Source: Promethearchaeati archaeon (GTDB lineage: Archaea > Asgardarchaeota > Heimdallarchaeia > Heimdallarchaeales > Heimdallarchaeaceae). Taken from it: a DNA stretch of 64,000 bases. The stretch's first letter is position 1; every line of letters starts with the position of its first letter. A program made the position numbers and the translations under genes. Below the pieces are notes generated by a model. It was given only the letters and a program-made list of their open reading frames with translations, did no database searches and was not told where the DNA came from. The stretch spans positions 62,001 to 126,000 of the forward strand of contig JABLTJ010000001.1 in the NCBI GenBank assembly GCA_013166775.1, in the 5' to 3' direction. Below, piece by piece: positions 16,964 to 25,425 of this stretch.

Positions 16964-16985
16964 ATTCTGATCCACGATTCAGAAT
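16964..16985 (-). terminator. Hairpin downstream of phosphotransferase gene
   Basis: ATTCTGA and TCAGAAT (7 bp, 8-base loop), 21 bases past the stop of the minus-strand gene. A hairpin terminator or mRNA end stabiliser is plausible but no T-run follows on the minus strand. Confidence 0.3.
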
Positions 16986-17005
16986 TGATATTGGAATGGA
17001 GTTTA

Positions 17006-17914
17006 TTATTGAGAAAATAGTATTTTGAAATCTTCTGGGGCTATACTTGCAGTTTTGTTTGCAATATCTCTCATTTCCAAATAATGGTCCCTCATACCCG
17101 TTTCTGGATATCTGATATTATAATGCCTGTATCTGACGAATGCTGTGCAAAGTGCACCATATATTGTAAAAGATTGCAAACTATCCATTTCTCTATTACT
17201 GAGATGACGAACAGAGAGATACCCCCTAAGTAATTCCGACATCTTGATAAAATCCAGTTTGGCATCCACTCTGCAGCTCCCCACAAACGCCATACCAATA
17301 TCCATTGCATAAGGGGCAATACAAGCCTCTTCGAAGTCAATTAGGTAATATTTATCGCCCACAATCACATTATCAGCAAAAACATCTGAATGAATAACTC
17401 CCTGTGGAAGATCCATAGGTGGGAAATCAAAGGAATACAACCAAGATTTGAACTCCGGGTTCTTCCAGTGATCTGTCTCGAACCAGTGAGTATGCCCGTA
17501 GGGATGATCAACAGGTAATTGAGTATCTAGGTCAAGGCTATGCAGTTGAGCGATTAAACATCCGAGATCAAATACGCGATCTGACGAGGAAAGAATAGAT
17601 CCAGGTATGAATTTTTTCAAAATAACTGGATATCCCTTGTAATCAACCGAATAACTACCGTCTTCTGAGACAACGGGTTTGTAGGTTTGAAATTGTGCAC
17701 CATTCAGTTGGAGAACAAGATCAAGCACACCCTCGATCTCCTCATGAGATTTCTCATTACAGACTGTAAGAATAAACTCTCCACTGCTACTCTTCAGGAA
17801 GTAGGATGTATTGGCCGCACCTCCATGTATGTACCTGAAATCATGTACATAACAAGCAAATTTTTCAGCAAGAATAGTAATGGTCTTGAAGTTAAGATTA
17901 CTCAGTTTGGCCAT
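17006..17914 (-). CDS. APH/homoserine-kinase-II-like phosphotransferase
   Basis: Small-molecule kinase of the aminoglycoside phosphotransferase superfamily. The catalytic loop is GVIHSDVFADNVIV (Asp base, Asn for Mg2+) and the metal-binding motif is YLIDFEEACIAP, both close to type II homoserine kinase (ThrB2: HADLFRDNVL, IDFYFAC). The N-lobe has GGAANTSYFLKSSSGEFIL as the Gly-loop. 302 residues fits the family. Fewer A/T-ending codons than neighbours suggest transfer. The gene stands apart from amino-acid genes, so the substrate is open. Confidence 0.72.
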   Translation of the reverse strand: MAKLSNLNFKTITILAEKFACYVHDFRYIHGGAANTSYFLKSSSGEFILTVCNEKSHEEIEGVLDLVLQLNGAQFQTYKPVVSEDGSYSVDYKGYPVILKKFIPGSILSSSDRVFDLGCLIAQLHSLDLDTQLPVDHPYGHTHWFETDHWKNPEFKSWLYSFDFPPMDLPQGVIHSDVFADNVIVGDKYYLIDFEEACIAPYAMDIGMAFVGSCRVDAKLDFIKMSELLRGYLSVRHLSNREMDSLQSFTIYGALCTAFVRYRHYNIRYPETGMRDHYLEMRDIANKTASIAPEDFKILFSQ

Positions 17915-17924
17915 CCAATCCCCT

Positions 17925-18086
17925 TTATGTGATTCTATATGGTCTCACTGGATCGAAGTCGATGAGAAGAATATCTCTCCATCCTTTTCGTATGCCATCT
18001 TTTGATTCTATAGGAGAGACTCCATGAGAGATTTCATCATCACTGAATATCGATCGATCGTTTAAATATAATTCTTTTATAGTGAA
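17925..18086 (-). pseudogene. Truncated 2OG-Fe(II) dioxygenase remnant
   Basis: The minus strand carries an open frame ending at TAA 17925-17927 that lacks a start codon. Its translation includes LYLNDRSIFSDDEISHGVSP and GWRDILLIDFDPVRPY, resembling the C-terminal half of amino-acid 2OG-Fe dioxygenases (PF10014 type: H-x-V-x-P-I then G-x-RD-x-L). The upstream end is replaced by the divergent nucleotidyltransferase gene. It is just 11 bases upstream of the kinase start, so the two may once have formed an operon. Family call is from recalled motifs. Confidence 0.45.
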
Positions 18087-18103
18087 ATCAGCTTCCTTCC
18101 TTA

Positions 18104-18547
18104 ATGAGTCTTGATATTGATTTGACCAAAATTAACTACAGTTTTCTTCACAAACCTTTGCTTATTGGAGGGAAAGCGATGGAGTATTATGAACTCCGTA
18201 AAGCTGGTAACGATATAGATTTTGTTATCTCCACTGAAGATTATGAGGGATTAAAAAAGAAGTATCCTGATCCTGAATGCCATAGAGATTTGTTTGGTGA
18301 TTTAGGAGTAATGGTAGAAGAGTTTGAAATTTGGAAATGCATCTGTCTGTTTGATTATGAATTATTATCTGAAAACGCTATCGAAAAAGAAGAATATTTG
18401 ATTATCTCTTTAGAGAAACTACTTTTCTTAAAAGCTATAGCAATGAAAGAAGAGAAATATCACAAAGATTTGAGGTTGATAGTTCAGAGGATTTTGGACA
18501 ATCAGTATGATGATGCAAAATGGAAGGAGAAATATTTGAAAAAATAA
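18104..18547 (+). CDS. Nucleotidyltransferase-fold protein
   Basis: A 147-residue protein with the start of a polymerase-beta-type nucleotidyltransferase fold: LLIGGKAMEYY (GG motif) then NDIDFVIS, where the DxD metal ligands are expected. A KHDLRLI-like element appears as YHKDLRLIVQRIL. It resembles AbiEii-type or minimal nucleotidyltransferases but no partner (HEPN or AbiEi) lies next to it. Physiological role unknown. A TATA-like TTTAAATATA at about 18060-18070 precedes the start by about 35 bases. Confidence 0.55.
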   Translation: MSLDIDLTKINYSFLHKPLLIGGKAMEYYELRKAGNDIDFVISTEDYEGLKKKYPDPECHRDLFGDLGVMVEEFEIWKCICLFDYELLSENAIEKEEYLIISLEKLLFLKAIAMKEEKYHKDLRLIVQRILDNQYDDAKWKEKYLKK

Positions 18548-18602
18548 CTGTAGAATGCAATTTTTTCTTTCATTTTTGTATTACTGTAGTTTTTATCTTT
18601 AC

Positions 18603-19469
18603 TTATTCAATCGTATCCCAAAATTCCTTTGTTGGATGTTCAACAGATTCAATCAATTGAATGTCATGCCAGCAGAAATCACATACATCTTCTCCTTCCA
18701 TAATTGTTTTGTTTCTTGTTAAAATGAAATGTTTATTGACACTTCTAGCATGAGTATAATCATTATAGCAAGAAGTGAGAAAACCAATCTCTTTATCGAA
18801 AGAGGGGTCAAAATCTTCGAATACTTCGTAGATCATACAGCGAGTGAGCTTACAACCAACTTTTCCATCTTGAATCTTGAATAGAGAGAAGATATGAGTT
18901 TTTGGAAAATGTTCTTTATACAATTCAAGCATACCATCAACAGTTTCCATATATGGAGAATTTACTTGATGATGCTTTACTGATACTTCAAGAAATTCTT
19001 TGTATAACTCAATTGTTTCTTTTCTTGGTAAAATTTTTGTTAGAGAGAGTAAATAGATGTAATGAGGAATTTTTCTTCCTTTAAATCGATCAAAAGCTTT
19101 TATCTCAATTTCATCATCATCAGGATTGATGTTGTATTGCCTTAGATTAAAATATGTCTCAAGCATGATTCTCATGTTTCTTAGAAGATTAGGATAAGAG
19201 TGAAGTAAATCCAATTCAACATTTCTTTCATAATTATCGTAGATGTTGCTGTAACCTTGTTCTTTCCGTAGTTGGTTATCAAAATCATTCTTAATCTGGT
19301 CAACATATAACTGAAGAATCTCTTTTCGATTTTCTGATATGAAAACTAATAATGAATCTAATTGTTGGATTGAGGGATTCAATAGATTCTTTATATTTTC
19401 CAAACTAACGAAATTATTGTCATATTGATTGATTCTATCTACTTCCATTCTCTCAATCACTTGTATCAA
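18603..19469 (-). CDS. ATC hydrolase-like protein (PF14196 type)
   Basis: Resembles the L-2-amino-thiazoline-4-carboxylate hydrolase family. The C-terminal third has the family pattern: KLTRCMIYEVFEDFDP, then SCYNDYTHARSVNKHF, and RNKTIMEGEDVCDFCW; the conserved Cys residues probably act in catalysis or metal binding. The N-terminal part is helical and more variable. 288 residues is longer than the usual 200-240. It is a lone gene, so a role in sulfur-compound metabolism is only family inference; a Cys-based regulatory function is possible. Confidence 0.6.
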   Translation of the reverse strand: MIQVIERMEVDRINQYDNNFVSLENIKNLLNPSIQQLDSLLVFISENRKEILQLYVDQIKNDFDNQLRKEQGYSNIYDNYERNVELDLLHSYPNLLRNMRIMLETYFNLRQYNINPDDDEIEIKAFDRFKGRKIPHYIYLLSLTKILPRKETIELYKEFLEVSVKHHQVNSPYMETVDGMLELYKEHFPKTHIFSLFKIQDGKVGCKLTRCMIYEVFEDFDPSFDKEIGFLTSCYNDYTHARSVNKHFILTRNKTIMEGEDVCDFCWHDIQLIESVEHPTKEFWDTIE

Positions 19470-19559
19470 AACGCCTTATGCACTCTTATTAACTTATTGC
19501 CTAACAAATCAAACAAACAAAAAAGCATTTTAGCTAGATTTGAGATGTTGTGATATTAC

Positions 19560-19958
19560 TCAGTTTGAACTCTTCTTAATATTATCTTGTAATTCTAGTA
19601 GTTTTTCGTATTGCCAAACTCGCTCCTTTGTATTAACTTTAGCCGCATAATTTGCAGCGTGAATCGCATGACTAGGAACATGGGAAATAGAAGCAGTGTG
19701 TCCTGCAGCCAGAGCAATTGCATAAGCAACTTCATCATCAGTCTCACGAGTAGCAATATGAGATTCAAATGCAGCAGACCGTGCGACACCTACCTTTATT
19801 TCTCCTTTCACCCCTGCACGAGCTGCTTCTACAGCTTTTCTCAGTCGGTTATCATTTGGGTGCTTCTCCTTAAAATACGATAACACGTACCCAACACAAT
19901 CACTAGCCCAAATTGCTAATACTTTTTGATCCATTTTGTTTGCAAGCTCTGAAATCAT
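19560..19958 (-). CDS. Imm5-like domain protein
   Basis: A 132-residue alpha-helical protein matching the Imm5-like family, named from polymorphic-toxin immunity proteins: AIWASDCVGYVLSYFKEKHP, RLRKAVEAARAGVKGEI, and the Ala/His-rich ALAAGHTASISHVPSHAIHA with ANYAAK. No toxin gene is next to it, and similar stand-alone proteins exist widely, so immunity is doubtful. Only the domain identity is supported. Confidence 0.6.
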   Translation of the reverse strand: MISELANKMDQKVLAIWASDCVGYVLSYFKEKHPNDNRLRKAVEAARAGVKGEIKVGVARSAAFESHIATRETDDEVAYAIALAAGHTASISHVPSHAIHAANYAAKVNTKERVWQYEKLLELQDNIKKSSN

Positions 19959-20090
19959 CTTTTAATGTCACTATCTCTTTTGTTATTGAAACTAATTTCT
20001 TTCATTTCAATCATCTTAATCATTATCTATACCGATAGATAAATGTTGCACCAAATCCAATTAGATCTAATCAAGCAAATCTTTTATACA

Positions 20091-20098
20091 AGCAAACT
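20091..20098 (+). promoter_or_regulatory. TATA box before thioesterase gene
   Basis: CTTTTATA lies 24-31 bases before ATG 20122, the spacing expected for a leaderless transcript. Confidence 0.5.
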
Positions 20099-20121
20099 TG
20101 GCTTTTCATTCGTGATTTTCA

Positions 20122-20877
20122 ATGTATGGACTCACTTTCAAACCTAGAATTAACGAGATTAACATCAAAGGGAAGTTACAATTCCCAGCTATAATCAATT
20201 ATTTCCAGCATATTGCTTACAAACATGCACATGATCTTGGGGTGGGTCATGAACAGCTTTTCCCTAAAGGTCTTACATGGTTACTCCTAAGATATACAGT
20301 GGAGGTTGTTCGCTATGCAAGATTGGAGGAGAAAATCAAAGTAGTAACTTGGGTAGCAGAATCGGAAAATCCAAGATATACTCTTAGAGAATTTGAACTC
20401 TATGATGAGGAGAATAAAGTACTTTGCAAAGCAACAACAAGTTGGTTGCTCTTTAATTTCAGAAAGAGAAAGTCAGTGGATTTCAAAGAGTACTGGCCTG
20501 AGTTTAAAGCTGAGAATAAAAGAGCTGTAGAAGATGCTTTTCCTAAACTCCGCCTACCACAGAAAGCTGATATAAAGAAAATTATGAATGTAAGGATGCA
20601 CGATTTGGATATAAATCAACATCTAAACCATAGAGTAAACATTGAATGGTTAATTGAAGGAATGCCAGAAAAAATCTTGAAGGATTATGAATTGACTAAA
20701 TTAGAAATCAGCTATAAAGAACAAGCTTTTTTTGAGGAAGAAATAATCGTTGAGACTGAGATTGTAAAGAAACAAGAAAAAGACCAGCTTGAAGCAGTTC
20801 ATCGTTTAATTAAAGGGAAAAAAGAAAAACTTGTTTCTAAAGCAATAACCCACTGGCAGTCATATCATAATAGCTAA
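20122..20877 (+). CDS. Acyl-ACP/acyl-CoA thioesterase (FatA-like, double hotdog)
   Basis: Releases fatty acids or related acyl groups from a thioester carrier. Two hotdog domains are seen: residues 1-130 (QFPAIINYFQHIAYKHAHDLG, RYTVEVVRY) and 150-250, with the diagnostic NVRMHDLDINQHLNHRVNI, in which Asn/His of the D-x-N-x-H motif are the catalytic residues in plant FatA. 251 residues matches bacterial acyl-ACP thioesterases. Archaea lack classical ACP synthesis, so a CoA thioester is the more likely substrate. Confidence 0.82.
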   Translation: MYGLTFKPRINEINIKGKLQFPAIINYFQHIAYKHAHDLGVGHEQLFPKGLTWLLLRYTVEVVRYARLEEKIKVVTWVAESENPRYTLREFELYDEENKVLCKATTSWLLFNFRKRKSVDFKEYWPEFKAENKRAVEDAFPKLRLPQKADIKKIMNVRMHDLDINQHLNHRVNIEWLIEGMPEKILKDYELTKLEISYKEQAFFEEEIIVETEIVKKQEKDQLEAVHRLIKGKKEKLVSKAITHWQSYHNS

Positions 20878-20913
20878 TTGTAAAATTGCTCTAAGGAATA
20901 AGGAAAGGATTTT

Positions 20914-23100
20914 ATGGCAAAGTCAGATGACGAGAAAATATATGGTTATGCAACCATTAATCCTCAACATGAAGTTATTGCAGGAAGTTATGGCACTTGG
21001 TCTCTAACTTTAACTGTTGGAAAACACGGGATAGACGATGGTGGTCACATTAAGATTGCTTGGCGAGATGTAACTAATTGGCAAAGACCACAATTTTCTG
21101 AGAAAGAACAACCTAATTACACAACAATTACTACTTCTGGAAAAGCTGAGTTCAGCCTAAAGTTTGAAGATTTGGGCTATATTCGTCCATGGAGACCTTG
21201 CTTAACTATAACTGTGTATGATGGGAACTTAAGGGAAGGAGATACAGTTACAATTACATATGGTGATACTAGTAAGGGTGGTCCTGGGGCTATGGCTCAG
21301 ACTTTTGTGGAAGATAGCTTTGAATTCCGAGTTTTTGTTGATCCTTTTGGAACAGGACTTTATACATTGATTCAAGATTCACCAGTTCTGGAAATTGTAG
21401 CAGGTGAACCAGAAGAACTAAAAGTTGTAGTTCCTTCAGAAGTCGTTGAAGGTAATTCTTCTTGGCTTTCAGTAAGAATGGAAGATAGGTGGGGAAACCA
21501 TACATCAAAATTCACAGGAACTATTAAACTTGCATCTGATAATCCTAATGTTATACTTCCAAATCCATACACATTCGAATCAACAGATAGAGGAACTCAC
21601 CGATTTGAAGATTTAGTCTTTCAAAAACCTGGAATTTATTTCATTACTGTTTCTGATACAGAGAAAAACGAATTTTCTTGTAAAAGCAATCCAATTGTAG
21701 TTTATGAAAAGAGATTAAATAAAATGCTCTTTTGGGGAGATTTACATGGACAAACTGAAGAAACTGTTGGTACTGGAACTGTTGAACAGTATTTTTATTA
21801 TGCAAAAAATGTTGCAGCACTTGATTTTGTATCTCATGTAGGTAATGATTTTCAAATCACTAAAGAACACTACAAGGACACTCAAAGAGTTGTTAAAAAA
21901 TATCATGAGCCAAGGAAGTTCATTACTTTTCTAGGTTATGAATGGTCAGGAAACACCCCAGCAGGTGGAGACAATAATGTCTACTTCCTTAATGATGATC
22001 ATCTTACCATTCACCGTAGTAGTCATGCTCTCATTGAAGATAAATCTGATGAAGAAACAGATTGTTATCCGATTTCTGAGTTATTAAAGACTTATCGTGG
22101 AAGAAAGGATGTCATGGTAATTCCGCACATTGGTGGGCGTCATGCAATTTTGGATGATCATGATCCTGGTTTAACTCCTTTCATAGAAATATGCTCAGTT
22201 CATGGACATTTTGAGTGGTTTGCTCAAGAAGCCATTGTGAAAAAAGGTTTGAAAGTTGGCTTTGTAGGAGGAAGTGATGATCATACAGGAAAACCTGGAG
22301 GAGCGCTACCTGTTTCATTAATGGAAGCAGTAAAAGGAGGATTGATGGGTGTTTTCGCGAAAGAATTAACTCGTGAATCTCTGTGGGAAGCTTTCCAAAA
22401 AAGACATGTATATGCTACAACCGGAGAGAGGATTATCCTACGTGTAACATGCGGTAGTGCGATTATGGGAGACGAAATTACTCTTAATCAACCACAACCA
22501 TTAGATGTGGAAGTTATAGGAACTTGTGGTTTGGATAAAGTAGATCTTATTCGGGGAGCAGAGACGATATATTCTCACCAATTAACTCAATTTGATTCAA
22601 ACTCCGAAATACTCAAAATAGTTTGGTGTGGTGCTAGAGTTTCAACAAGAAGAAGAAATTCGGATTGGAGTGGGGAAATCAACATAGATAAAGGAAGAAT
22701 CAAATCTGCAGAAGAATTCGCATTTGACCTTCCATGGCATAGAATCACTGAGAAGACTGAACAAAAAATTCGCTGGATCTCAACAACCTCAGGAGACTTC
22801 GATGGAATTATCCTAAAGTTGGATGCACCAGAAGACTCTCAAATATTTTTTGACACTAACCTGGTTAGGTTATCTTTCCAACTCAACCAGTTAACAAAGC
22901 CCATGGTTGCTGATGCTGGAAAATTTGAACAGAAAGTAGAGGTATCACGGATTTCAGGAAAAGCAACACCAACGAGTGTGAAGTTTGAGTTTACGGATCA
23001 AAATATGAAATTAGGTGTAAATGCTTATTATGTTAGAGTTGTTCAAAGTAATGGAGAAAAAGCTTGGTCAAGCCCTATATTCATAAATTATGAAGAATAA
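20914..23100 (+). CDS. DUF3604/PHP-like metallohydrolase
   Basis: A 728-residue protein. Residues 1-270 are beta-sandwich-like, and the middle holds a DUF3604 (PHP superfamily) domain beginning at KMLFWGDLHGQTEETVGTG, with more metal-ligand candidates in FVSHVGNDFQIT, PHIGGRHAILDDHDP and VGGSDDHTGKP. The C-terminal 220 residues are again beta-rich. No signal peptide or membrane segment, so it is likely cytoplasmic. Members act on phosphoester or similar bonds but the substrate here is unknown. It is 36 bases after the thioesterase and may be co-transcribed. Confidence 0.75.
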   Translation: MAKSDDEKIYGYATINPQHEVIAGSYGTWSLTLTVGKHGIDDGGHIKIAWRDVTNWQRPQFSEKEQPNYTTITTSGKAEFSLKFEDLGYIRPWRPCLTITVYDGNLREGDTVTITYGDTSKGGPGAMAQTFVEDSFEFRVFVDPFGTGLYTLIQDSPVLEIVAGEPEELKVVVPSEVVEGNSSWLSVRMEDRWGNHTSKFTGTIKLASDNPNVILPNPYTFESTDRGTHRFEDLVFQKPGIYFITVSDTEKNEFSCKSNPIVVYEKRLNKMLFWGDLHGQTEETVGTGTVEQYFYYAKNVAALDFVSHVGNDFQITKEHYKDTQRVVKKYHEPRKFITFLGYEWSGNTPAGGDNNVYFLNDDHLTIHRSSHALIEDKSDEETDCYPISELLKTYRGRKDVMVIPHIGGRHAILDDHDPGLTPFIEICSVHGHFEWFAQEAIVKKGLKVGFVGGSDDHTGKPGGALPVSLMEAVKGGLMGVFAKELTRESLWEAFQKRHVYATTGERIILRVTCGSAIMGDEITLNQPQPLDVEVIGTCGLDKVDLIRGAETIYSHQLTQFDSNSEILKIVWCGARVSTRRRNSDWSGEINIDKGRIKSAEEFAFDLPWHRITEKTEQKIRWISTTSGDFDGIILKLDAPEDSQIFFDTNLVRLSFQLNQLTKPMVADAGKFEQKVEVSRISGKATPTSVKFEFTDQNMKLGVNAYYVRVVQSNGEKAWSSPIFINYEE

Positions 23101-23125
23101 AGAATAGTAAGAAAGTTAGAGAGAG

Positions 23126-23335
23126 ATGAGTGAAGAAAAGAAGAATAATGTTGTAGGTTTAGGTTCCTGTACTATGGACATAATTTTTCCTGTTGATGAT
23201 GTTATGAGGATGGAACTTAGTGTTTTCAATGATGATACTACAGCTATCTCTGTTATATTATTAACTCCATGGGAAAAAGACAGTTCAATTTTTGCATACA
23301 AAGCTTTTTCTAATGTAAATTATAAGCAATTTTAG
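23126..23335 (+). pseudogene. Deleted partial copy of the PfkB kinase gene
   Basis: The 69-residue frame repeats the PfkB gene at 24328: residues 1-31 match (VVGLGSCTMD, PVDDVMRMEL), then about 75 codons including the GGSAANA substrate motif are missing in frame, and homology resumes at TTAISVILLTPW and ends near AYK before diverging. It cannot fold as a kinase. It is a decayed tandem duplicate, now separated from the parent by the MBL gene. Confidence 0.8.
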
Positions 23336-23345
23336 GTGTAAAATT

Positions 23346-24182
23346 TTGTCTATTGAAAAAGTCAAAGAGAATGTTTACGCTATTACAGATGGAAGTACAC
23401 GTGGTAATGTGACAGCTTATGTCTTACCTACTCAGATAGTTTTCGTTGATTCTGGTATGAATATTCCATTAATTAAAGAATTCAGAAAGCATGTTGAACA
23501 AGAAACAGGGAAGAAAGCTTCTATTCTATTTATTACTCACGAACATGGCGATCATGTTTTTGGCAACCAAGCTTTTGAAGACTGTGAAATAATAACTTCT
23601 GAGTTTACACATAAAGAAATGCTTGTATCCAAAGAGAAAAACTGGTCTCCTGAAGCTATAGAAGAGTGGAAGAAGAATGCAGACGACCCTTCAACTTTGG
23701 ATGGCTTAAAGATTGCTCTCGCTACTAAAACCTTTGCAGATGAATATGAGCTTGTAGATGGTGATGTGAAGGTAATTGCAAAGAGAACAGGGGGGCATAC
23801 AGAGGGTTCAAGTTATATCTATTGTCCTAATTACAATGTATTGTTTGCTGGAGATAACTTGTTTAATAGACAATTTCCTTGGGGAGGACCACCTTCAGCC
23901 AATCCAATTAAATGGATTGAAGCATTGAAAGAATATCTTTCTCTTGATATCGAACACTACATTCCAGGTCATGGCCAGATATCTGATAAGGAACCAATAG
24001 ATGAATTCTTGGTTTATCTTGAAAATGTTACATCACTGATAAAAGAACAAATTGCCACTGGAAAGAGTGAAGAAGAGATATTAGAACAAGCAGAAAAAAT
24101 CGAATATTATCCTCCCCGTGAAGGAAGAGAACAATGGAAGAATGCTACTCTAAAGAAATGGTATGATGTTCTATCTACCTAA
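23346..24182 (+). CDS. Metallo-beta-lactamase fold hydrolase
   Basis: A 278-residue binuclear zinc hydrolase. Motifs: FITHEHGDHVFGNQAF (HxHxDH), RTGGHTEGS (third His), LFAGDNLFN (bridging Asp) and YIPGHGQISD (last His). Start is TTG 23346 with AGGTG 8 bases upstream; no ATG is near. Similar enzymes hydrolyse thioesters, lactones or phosphodiesters. Position among sugar kinase and DUF3604 genes does not settle the substrate. Confidence 0.82.
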   Translation: MSIEKVKENVYAITDGSTRGNVTAYVLPTQIVFVDSGMNIPLIKEFRKHVEQETGKKASILFITHEHGDHVFGNQAFEDCEIITSEFTHKEMLVSKEKNWSPEAIEEWKKNADDPSTLDGLKIALATKTFADEYELVDGDVKVIAKRTGGHTEGSSYIYCPNYNVLFAGDNLFNRQFPWGGPPSANPIKWIEALKEYLSLDIEHYIPGHGQISDKEPIDEFLVYLENVTSLIKEQIATGKSEEEILEQAEKIEYYPPREGREQWKNATLKKWYDVLST

Positions 24183-24270
24183 ATTTTTTACTTTCAAAAT
24201 TGACTATAACAATTTAGTTATTACTTATTTCTTAATTACCGCTATTTGAGGAATGACAAACCTAGAATAT

Positions 24271-24280
24271 TTTATAAAAT
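24271..24280 (+). promoter_or_regulatory. TATA box before PfkB kinase
   Basis: TTTATAAAAT, near consensus, 48-57 bases before ATG 24328. Confidence 0.5.
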
Positions 24281-24327
24281 CAATGCTAATTGGTAGATTA
24301 TTAATTAAAATGATGGTATGAATAGAA

Positions 24328-25347
24328 ATGAGCAAAGAAACGAAATATGATGTTGTTGGTTTGGGTTCCTGCACTATGGACATGATTTTTTCTGTTGATG
24401 ATGTAATGAGAATGGAGCTTATCGGGAAAAATCACTCGAAAAAAAAATACATGGCAATAGAGCATTCCTCAAAACTGAATGTGAAGAGTGTGAAATTTCA
24501 TCCTGGAGGTTCCGCAGCTAATGCAACTTGTAATCTCTCTCATATTGGATTAAAAACAGCGTTCATTGGGGGAATTGGGAATGATATGAATGGAAAAGCT
24601 TGCTTGGATGATATGAAAAATCACGGTGTTGATGTTTCGGGAGTAAGTGTGTTTGATAATGATACAACTGCAATTTCTGTTATACTCTTAACCCCTTGGG
24701 GAAAAGATAGTTCAATTCTAGCATATAAGGGTGCAAATAATTTATTTTCCGAAAAACATATACCAGAAGATAAACTTCTTTCAACAAGATGTTTTGTGTG
24801 GACATCCTTAACTTCAGATAAAGGATTAAATGCTATCAAAAAATGCATTGCATTAACAAAATCAGTAAACAGACTGATAGCAGGCGCTCCATCAATTTCA
24901 ATCATCAAGAACAGATTAGAAGAAGCACAATCTCTTCTAAAGGAATGTGATATAACAAGTTTAAATGAGGAAGAATTAATTGCTCTTACAAATGAGCAAG
25001 ATGTAATTAAAGGGATGAAGAAATTATTCGATTGGGGGCTTAAGATTGTTAATGTTACGTTTGGAAAAGAAGGTCAGTGGCTAAGTGATGGAAAGATTAT
25101 TATCAAAACAAAACCACCAAAGATTTTTGTTGAAGATACTACAGGTGCAGGTGATGCTACCATGAGTGGGATAATCTATGGACTTCTTGAAAATAAAACA
25201 TTACAAGAGACAGCTCAAATAGCTTCAGCTTTAAGTGCTATGGAAATTGAAGCACCTGGAGTAAGAGTTGGAACACCGCTGGAATATTCAGAACTTGAAG
25301 AGTTTATGAAGAAAAATGAGGTATCTCAAGAAGTCAGCGATTTCTGA
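24328..25347 (+). CDS. PfkB-family carbohydrate/nucleoside kinase
   Basis: Ribokinase-fold kinase. The N-terminal signature HPGGSAANATCNLSHIG (residues 58-74) binds substrate, and the C-terminal signature EDTTGAGDATMSG contains the anion hole and the catalytic base Asp276. 339 residues is normal. Substrates of the family include ribose, fructose phosphates, adenosine and KDG; the sequence does not distinguish. It follows its own broken copy and the MBL gene and has its own promoter. Confidence 0.85.
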   Translation: MSKETKYDVVGLGSCTMDMIFSVDDVMRMELIGKNHSKKKYMAIEHSSKLNVKSVKFHPGGSAANATCNLSHIGLKTAFIGGIGNDMNGKACLDDMKNHGVDVSGVSVFDNDTTAISVILLTPWGKDSSILAYKGANNLFSEKHIPEDKLLSTRCFVWTSLTSDKGLNAIKKCIALTKSVNRLIAGAPSISIIKNRLEEAQSLLKECDITSLNEEELIALTNEQDVIKGMKKLFDWGLKIVNVTFGKEGQWLSDGKIIIKTKPPKIFVEDTTGAGDATMSGIIYGLLENKTLQETAQIASALSAMEIEAPGVRVGTPLEYSELEEFMKKNEVSQEVSDF

Positions 25348-25425
25348 ATAATCTTATCTATTTTATCCCCTTTTTCAAAAATCTACATAAAATTTAAAGA
25401 AATATAGACTCTTCTATAATTACGG

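Larger units (their letters stand above)
16861..17028 (+). pseudogene. Unidentified 55-codon gene remnant
   Basis: An open frame without a start codon runs from a TGA at 16858 to TGA 17026-17028. Its translation looks protein-like (GKRTCIVLGAGNTLEEVI, KRYSDPRFRIDIGMEFII), with a richer GC than the surroundings. It converges on and overlaps the 3' end of the phosphotransferase gene by 23 bases. I cannot name the family. It may be the tail of a gene whose 5' part was lost; chance is possible at this length. Confidence 0.35.

Noticed and set aside
16857..16970. A 37-codon ATG ORF downstream of uS11
   Set aside because: Its translation is Ser/Gln/Arg-rich and less protein-like than the other frame (16861-17028), which I reported as a remnant.
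18104..18547. A type IV toxin-antitoxin (AbiE) system
   Set aside because: Only one nucleotidyltransferase-like gene is present and the partner antitoxin is absent.
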